DNA of 17,182 bases from JAAUQA01 sp036351435 (GTDB taxonomy: Bacteria; Pseudomonadota; Gammaproteobacteria; Competibacterales; Competibacteraceae), in contig JAZBPA010000279.1 in NCBI GenBank assembly GCA_036351435.1, positions 1-17,182 on the forward strand, read 5' to 3'. This document shows, piece by piece, positions 13,138-17,182 of this stretch (positions are counted from its first letter, which is position 1; every line of letters starts with the position of its first letter). The notes beneath the pieces were generated by a model that saw only the letters and a list, made by a program, of their open reading frames with translations, ran no database searches and was not told the DNA's origin. The position numbers and the translations under genes are program-made.

Positions 13138-14661
13138 ATGATGTCTACTTCCAATACGCTAGGGTTTGCCCACTTTGACGATTACCCACGCGCCCGTGAG
13201 GTGTTGCTCCGCGCTAATTACACCCCAGAGGGTATGGGTGAAACGCTGGGCAGTACGGGTGCACTGACTGCACAATCAGCCGACGCTCCTGTTTGGCTAC
13301 GACGAACATCCGGTAACGAACCGCTGCATACCTTGATTCGACTGTTTTTATTAAATGTTGCAGTCGAACCAGATAAAGCACATCACGCTTTGGCACCGAT
13401 GGCATTAGAGTCGTGGCTGGAAGCCGGTTTATTGGCTATGGAGAACGACCAAGTCGTGCCCCGTATACAACTGCAATCCTATCACGGGCTGATATTGGCC
13501 TCGGACATGCCGAAAGCTATCCATACCGGTACCCGTCCTGATCATGTCATGGGGGTTGCTAAGAGTTCGATGCTGTTACTGAATAATACCCTCCGCCGAC
13601 CTGCAAGAAGGGTGCTTGATGTCGGTACTGGTTGTGGTATTCAGGCGTTGTTATGCTGTGCGCATAGTAAGCAGGTTTTCGCTACGGATCGAAATCCTCG
13701 CGCAGAATTATTTACTCACTTCAACGCTGCCCTCAACGGCCTTACTAACCTGCAAGGCCTGACAGGCAATCTCTTTGAGCCGGTTAGCGGGCAGCGGTTC
13801 GACCTTATCGTCTGCAATGCCCCATATGTGATTTCCCCTCATGCGCGGTTTATGTTCTGCGACAGCGGGATGCGTGGCGACGAATTCTGCCGGCTGATTA
13901 TTCAACAAGCAGCGCAGTTTTTAGAGGACGGAGGCTATGCGCAACTGGTTTGCAATTGGACCCATGGCGCTTCGCAAGACTGGCAGGAAGGTCTTGCGCA
14001 CTGGTTTGATGGTACTGGCTGTGATGTGTTGGTGCTTGGCGGCAGCACAGAGTCCGCATCTAATTATGCCAGTAACTGGATCAGGGATACCGACCCAAAT
14101 AGTAGCGAGCAACACTTTACAGCTGCTTACAATGAATGGATGGATTACTACGCGCGGGAAGGTATCGAAACCATCAGTCATGGCGTAATCACGATGCGTC
14201 GCACCGATGGCATGATAAATTGGATACGTTTGGATGATGCGCCACCACAGATGACCGGCCCTACTGGAGAAGCAATTATCCGTAGTTTCCAAGCGCAAGA
14301 CTTCCTGGAAAACACAAAAGACGACCAGCAATTGCTGCAAGAGCGGTTTCGTTATTCACCCCATGTCCGGTTCGAGCAGCTTCTGGAACCGACCGCAGAT
14401 GGTTGGTCGGCTGCCGCTTCTCGGTTACGTTTATTACAGGGCTTGGCTTATGTCAACGATGTCAACGCCCATGTTGCCAATTTGGTTGTACGGTGCACGG
14501 GCGAACATCCTTTACAGGTATTATTGCTCGAACTCGCCTCTGCCATCGGCGCGGATGCACAACAGTTCGTACCGCAGGCTGTACCGGTGGTGCGGCATTT
14601 AATCCGGCAAGGTTTTCTATTGCCGAGCAGCATTGCCTTGCCCGAATCGACAACGACTTAG
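13138..14661 (+). CDS. Class I SAM methyltransferase with DUF7059-like N-terminus
   Basis: The 507-aa protein has three parts. Residues about 15-125 form a winged-helix-like region (YPRAREVLLRANYTPEGM, LIRLFLLNVAV). The methyltransferase core has motif I VLDVGTGCG at 159-167, ATDRNPRA, LFEPVSGQRFDLIVCNAPYVISP, and a C-terminal region with TGEHPLQVLLLELA and VPVVRHLIRQGFLLP. This order resembles the DUF7059 methyltransferases best known from actinobacteria. The motif IV of the HemK/RsmC group, NPPY, reads NAPY at 227-230. That motif contacts the amino group that is methylated, so the target is probably a nitrogen in protein or nucleic acid, but it is not known. Two adjacent ATGs (13138, 13141) are possible starts; an in-frame TTG at 13090 is less likely. 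No strong ribosome binding site is seen. Confidence 0.8.
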   Translation: MMSTSNTLGFAHFDDYPRAREVLLRANYTPEGMGETLGSTGALTAQSADAPVWLRRTSGNEPLHTLIRLFLLNVAVEPDKAHHALAPMALESWLEAGLLAMENDQVVPRIQLQSYHGLILASDMPKAIHTGTRPDHVMGVAKSSMLLLNNTLRRPARRVLDVGTGCGIQALLCCAHSKQVFATDRNPRAELFTHFNAALNGLTNLQGLTGNLFEPVSGQRFDLIVCNAPYVISPHARFMFCDSGMRGDEFCRLIIQQAAQFLEDGGYAQLVCNWTHGASQDWQEGLAHWFDGTGCDVLVLGGSTESASNYASNWIRDTDPNSSEQHFTAAYNEWMDYYAREGIETISHGVITMRRTDGMINWIRLDDAPPQMTGPTGEAIIRSFQAQDFLENTKDDQQLLQERFRYSPHVRFEQLLEPTADGWSAAASRLRLLQGLAYVNDVNAHVANLVVRCTGEHPLQVLLLELASAIGADAQQFVPQAVPVVRHLIRQGFLLPSSIALPESTTT

Positions 14662-14671
14662 TGCGTGCACG

Positions 14672-14686
14672 CGCTGTCAAACAGCG
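14672..14686. other. Short perfect hairpin after the methyltransferase
   Basis: CGCTGT (14672-14677) and ACAGCG (14681-14686) pair perfectly around a CAA loop, 10 bp after the stop codon. There is no T-run. It may mark an mRNA end or be incidental. Confidence 0.3.
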
Positions 14687-14811
14687 AATCAGGAGTGAGG
14701 CTGCCGTTAGTGACCAATGAGTAAACCAAGCAACAGTAGCCGCAGGGATGATAAGGCATATAAAATCTTGGGATCTATGTTTCACGTTAGTCACTAAACG
14801 AGCCATATTTA

Positions 14812-15699
14812 ATGTCACGCCAATCCGCAACAACGACCATCTTGTTCGCCGATATTTGCCGCAGCACCCAACTCTTCGAGCTGTATGGCGATGTCCGCGC
14901 CCGGCAGATAGAGGCTCAGGTCTTAGCGTTGCTAGCAGAAAAAGTCAAAAAACACGACGGCGAGGTTATTAAAACTATCGGCGACGAGATCATGTGCAGC
15001 TTTACAGGACCGGAACGAGCGATTTTTTCAGCCAGCGAGATGCAACGCGCGGTGACTCGCGTCGAATCGTTGGCACCATTGGATATCGCGATCAGGATTG
15101 GTTTACATTGCGGCAAGGTGATATTGGAAGACAACGATGTATTCGGCGATGCGGTAAACACTGCTGCGAGAATGGCGAGCTTAGCTAAAGCCGGGCAAAT
15201 AATTACCACGCAGACCACGGTTGACCTGTTACCCGCCATCATGCACCGCACCATACGCAATTTAGGTCTCGCCAAGGTGCGGGGTAAAAAAGCCCAGTTG
15301 GCGATATGCGAAGTGATCTGGCAAGAAGACACCTCCGATCTAACTAGCCAATTCCAAGTCGATGGGCAAGAGGCCCCAGTCAAATCGCTGACGCTGACTT
15401 ACGGGGAGCGCTTGTTCGAAATCAACGTAGAAAACCAACCGTTCTTATTGGGTAGAAATCCACGCAGCGATTTGACCATCGACGCCAAATTCGCTTCCAG
15501 GAATCATGCGTATATTGAGCTCAGTCAGGGTAAGTTTATTCTCACCGACAGCAGCACCAACGGCACCTATATCCGGATACGGGACGGCAGAAGAATTTTC
15601 CTGCGCCGAGAAAGCTTTCCGTTGTATGGCGAAGGGCTAATCAGTCTTGGCCGGGACAGCGATGATTCTGAGTTCATTCATTACCGCTTTTCGGAGTAA
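14812..15699 (+). CDS. Class III adenylate cyclase with C-terminal FHA domain
   Basis: This 295-aa soluble protein has a class III nucleotide cyclase domain at about 7-170 and an FHA domain at about 193-290. All catalytic residues are visible: metal-binding Asp14 (FADI) and Asp58 (IGDE), purine-selecting Lys54 and Asp109, and transition-state Asn116 and Arg120 (GDAVNTAARM). The Lys/Asp pair predicts ATP as substrate, so cAMP as product. The FHA part shows LLGRNPRSDLTI at 212-223, SRNHA at 229-233 and DSSTNGT at 246-252, the phosphothreonine-binding core. There is no membrane segment or receiver domain, so the FHA domain is the likely input, perhaps from a Ser/Thr kinase elsewhere. ATG 14812 starts right at the cyclase domain, with a weak ribosome binding site. 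It lies 150 bp after the methyltransferase. Confidence 0.92.
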   Translation: MSRQSATTTILFADICRSTQLFELYGDVRARQIEAQVLALLAEKVKKHDGEVIKTIGDEIMCSFTGPERAIFSASEMQRAVTRVESLAPLDIAIRIGLHCGKVILEDNDVFGDAVNTAARMASLAKAGQIITTQTTVDLLPAIMHRTIRNLGLAKVRGKKAQLAICEVIWQEDTSDLTSQFQVDGQEAPVKSLTLTYGERLFEINVENQPFLLGRNPRSDLTIDAKFASRNHAYIELSQGKFILTDSSTNGTYIRIRDGRRIFLRRESFPLYGEGLISLGRDSDDSEFIHYRFSE

Positions 15700-15701
15700 T
15701 C

Positions 15702-15720
15702 AGACCACCCGGGTCGGTCT
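15702..15720 (+). terminator. Hairpin after the cyclase gene, terminator candidate
   Basis: AGACC (15702-15706) pairs with GGTCT (15716-15720), and the inner AC and GT can extend the stem past one bulged C. It starts 3 bp after the stop and is followed by TTCG, a short T-run. The convergent DedA gene ends 24 bp further on. Confidence 0.4.
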
Positions 15721-15744
15721 TTCGCCACCGTCGAAAACTTAAAT

Positions 15745-16422
15745 TTAACTCACATCGGTAGGCTTGTGGTTATGCCGCAGATAAACGATTAAACCAATCA
15801 CTGCGAACAGGCTGATAATGATGATGTAGGGCTCAAGCCGGTGGAAAACTGCGAACACGGTCTTGAGGTGCTCATCAAAAAAGTACATTCCTAATCCCCA
15901 AAGTGCAGTCCAAGCCACGGCCCCCAGCACATTGAAAACAGTGAATTTCCACCAGGGCATTTCGAGGGTACCCGCCACGATTCCGCTGAGCTGACGCAGA
16001 CCATCGAGAAATCGGCCGGCAAAGACGACCCCACCGCCATAGCGATTGAACAAATTTTCCATTCGTAACATCCTTACTTCATTGATACCTACTTTTTCTA
16101 GAAGCGGGCGGCCACCCCAACGTCCCAGTAGATAGCCCATAGAATTACCCAGCACGGCGGCCAAGAAAGCCAATGCCAGCACCCACTCGATGGACATCCC
16201 ACCGTGCGCTGCCAGGATTGCACCGGCCATGAGCATGGTCTGGCCCGGGGCTGGTATCCCGCAGCCTTCGACCATTACCGCCCCGAACACCGCAAGATAG
16301 CCGTATTGCTCCAATACCGGCTGCGCCAGGGTAAGATAGTGATGCAATGTACTGGCTGCGTCACCACCCAGATGTTCGAAAAACGCCCGCATCATGGCGA
16401 GATAATGCTCAAAAAGAGTCAT
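15745..16422 (-). CDS. DedA family inner-membrane protein
   Basis: The 225-aa protein has hydrophobic segments near residues 40-72, 78-100, 129-150, 160-182 and 197-216, and the DedA/VTT core: VEGCGIPAPGQTMLMAG at 51-67, GNSMGYLLGRWGG at 92-104 and FAGRFLDGLRQLSGIVAG at 134-151. DedA proteins include undecaprenyl-phosphate flippases that recycle the peptidoglycan carrier lipid, and members needed for proton-dependent stress resistance. Glu52, Arg137 and Arg143 appear to match essential residues of E. coli YqjA (Glu39, Arg130, Arg136). The acidic residue of its PGD motif is Gln61 here, so coupling may differ. GGAG upstream of ATG 16422 supports the start. It stands alone, convergent with the cyclase gene, with 178 bp before the GFA gene. 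Confidence 0.92.
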   Translation of the reverse strand: MTLFEHYLAMMRAFFEHLGGDAASTLHHYLTLAQPVLEQYGYLAVFGAVMVEGCGIPAPGQTMLMAGAILAAHGGMSIEWVLALAFLAAVLGNSMGYLLGRWGGRPLLEKVGINEVRMLRMENLFNRYGGGVVFAGRFLDGLRQLSGIVAGTLEMPWWKFTVFNVLGAVAWTALWGLGMYFFDEHLKTVFAVFHRLEPYIIIISLFAVIGLIVYLRHNHKPTDVS

Positions 16423-16600
16423 TGTGAAGCTCCGATCTTGTTACCTTTATGGTCAATCTTGGCTGTCCATAACATGAACTAGTCGGAAGCACATCAAAAT
16501 TTTGTTATCGTTGGGTTTGTTGAATAGCCCACGTCAATTCATTTCATGCATTCTCATTGCAGCAGACAGTGATTTGCTCGTGGGTGACCGAAGGCCGAGA

Positions 16601-17089
16601 TCATCTTTCCAAACCCAGCCGTTCATGCCATGCGGCGATGGATTCTTCAGGATAGTGAGGGAAATGTTTGTCCTGCGGATCGGCGTGCAACTCGACCCAC
16701 GATGCTTTGAAATCCAACATCAAATGAGTGCGTTCCGGCGGCACAGGAAGCGGCGTGTCGATAGCCGAAGCAAAAGGATGCAGTAACTCCGGCCAACGCG
16801 GGTCCCAAACCCATAACGCACTGCCGCACAAGCGACAAAAACGGCGTTCGGCAGGGCTGGTTTTCTTTTCACCCGTATCGGGATCGGCGATCTGAGCTTG
16901 GTATACCTGAATATGTTCCTGGCCCTGAACCTCTAGGGTTGCTGCGCTAGCACTTAGGTTGATGGCAAAACCGCCCCCACCGGCGGTTTTGCGGCAGATT
17001 GAGCAATAACAGAGATTGAATGGATAGGGATGCGCCGATTCAACGCTGAATCGGACCGAACCGCAATGACACGAACCTTCCAGCAGCAT
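16601..17089 (-). CDS. GFA family zinc protein (CENP-V/GFA domain)
   Basis: The 162-aa protein shows the paired zinc sites of the GFA family: Cys7 and Cys9 (GSCHCGSVRF) with Cys85 and Cys88 (FCRLCGSALW) for one site, and Cys27, Cys29 and Cys32 (CYCSICRKTAGG) for the other. The founding member was described as glutathione-dependent formaldehyde-activating enzyme, but most relatives have no proven activity. The C-terminal part with LDFKASWVELH and FPHYPEESIAAWHERLGL is typical of bacterial members. A very strong ribosome binding site (AGGAGG, six bases from the ATG) supports the start at 17089. The gene begins 43 bp after the metH stop on the same strand, so it is probably co-transcribed with metH. 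A formaldehyde or one-carbon link is tempting but unproven. Confidence 0.9.
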   Translation of the reverse strand: MLLEGSCHCGSVRFSVESAHPYPFNLCYCSICRKTAGGGGFAINLSASAATLEVQGQEHIQVYQAQIADPDTGEKKTSPAERRFCRLCGSALWVWDPRWPELLHPFASAIDTPLPVPPERTHLMLDFKASWVELHADPQDKHFPHYPEESIAAWHERLGLER

Positions 17090-17132
17090 GAGAGCCCTCC
17101 TCTATCGGTGGGTGACCACAAACTGTATCCGT

Positions 17133-17182
17133 TCAATCCGGATCGTAACCCAGACTAGGCGCCAGCCAACGTTCCGCCTCGC
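17133..17182 (-). CDS. metH: C-terminal end of cobalamin-dependent methionine synthase (partial)
   Basis: Only the last 15 codons and the TGA are in the window; the gene continues beyond the right edge. The residues read EAERWLAPSLGYDPD and stop, which matches the extreme C-terminus of MetH (E. coli ends with a similar AERWLGPNLGYDAD). MetH transfers a methyl group from methyltetrahydrofolate to homocysteine using cobalamin. The short tail is distinctive, but only 15 residues can be compared. The GFA gene follows 43 bp downstream on the same strand. Confidence 0.75.
   Translation of the reverse strand, partial: EAERWLAPSLGYDPD

Noticed and set aside
14403..14720. 105-codon plus-strand ORF overlapping the methyltransferase end
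   Set aside because: It is an out-of-frame shadow of the methyltransferase C-terminus, which itself matches the expected domain.

Overview
The window looks like ordinary chromosome from a gammaproteobacterium of moderate GC content. The best evidence is the set sodB, grxD (CGFS monothiol glutaredoxin), rnt (RNase T, with catalytic residues at exactly the E. coli positions) and typA/bipA. In E. coli, rnt, grxD and sodB also lie close together. An environmental lineage such as Methylococcales or Chromatiales would fit the accessory genes, but the sequence does not fix the genus.

Layout. At the left edge (1-305) there is only a 28-codon ORF with a near-perfect ribosome binding site. On the minus strand, sodB (with its own terminator) is followed by a fumarylacetoacetate-hydrolase family enzyme and a VOC/glyoxalase-fold protein. 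On the plus strand come a small BON-domain lipoprotein, a GTG-started asparagine-synthase-like amidotransferase of the N-acetylglutaminylglutamine-amide (NAGGN) type, and grxD. grxD converges on rnt across two hairpins. rnt is divergent from typA, which is followed by a zinc-free quinone-oxidoreductase-like protein. A half-size ABC exporter runs on the minus strand. After a 400-bp intergenic region with two hairpins come a Nudix (Ap4A-hydrolase-like) gene and a CBS-pair gene.

At 12183-13060 the composition turns AT-rich. This island holds a probable foreign gene, read as a phage ABA-sandwich-like domain plus a SAP-like C-terminus, with its own extended -10 promoter. To its right are a two-part SAM methyltransferase of the DUF7059 kind, an adenylate cyclase-FHA signalling protein, a DedA membrane protein (minus), a GFA/CENP-V zinc protein (minus) and the last 15 codons of metH entering from the right edge (minus).

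How the genes fit together. Several are housekeeping or stress genes: superoxide removal, Fe-S cluster and glutathione biology, RNA maturation, ribosome-associated GTPase, Ap4A turnover, osmolyte synthesis and envelope lipid recycling. I found no CRISPR array, prophage, toxin-antitoxin pair, insertion sequence, rRNA or tRNA. The observations most worth following are the NAGGN amidotransferase without its usual partners, the AT-rich phage-like gene, the methyltransferase with an altered catalytic motif, the cyclase-FHA fusion and several structured leaders.
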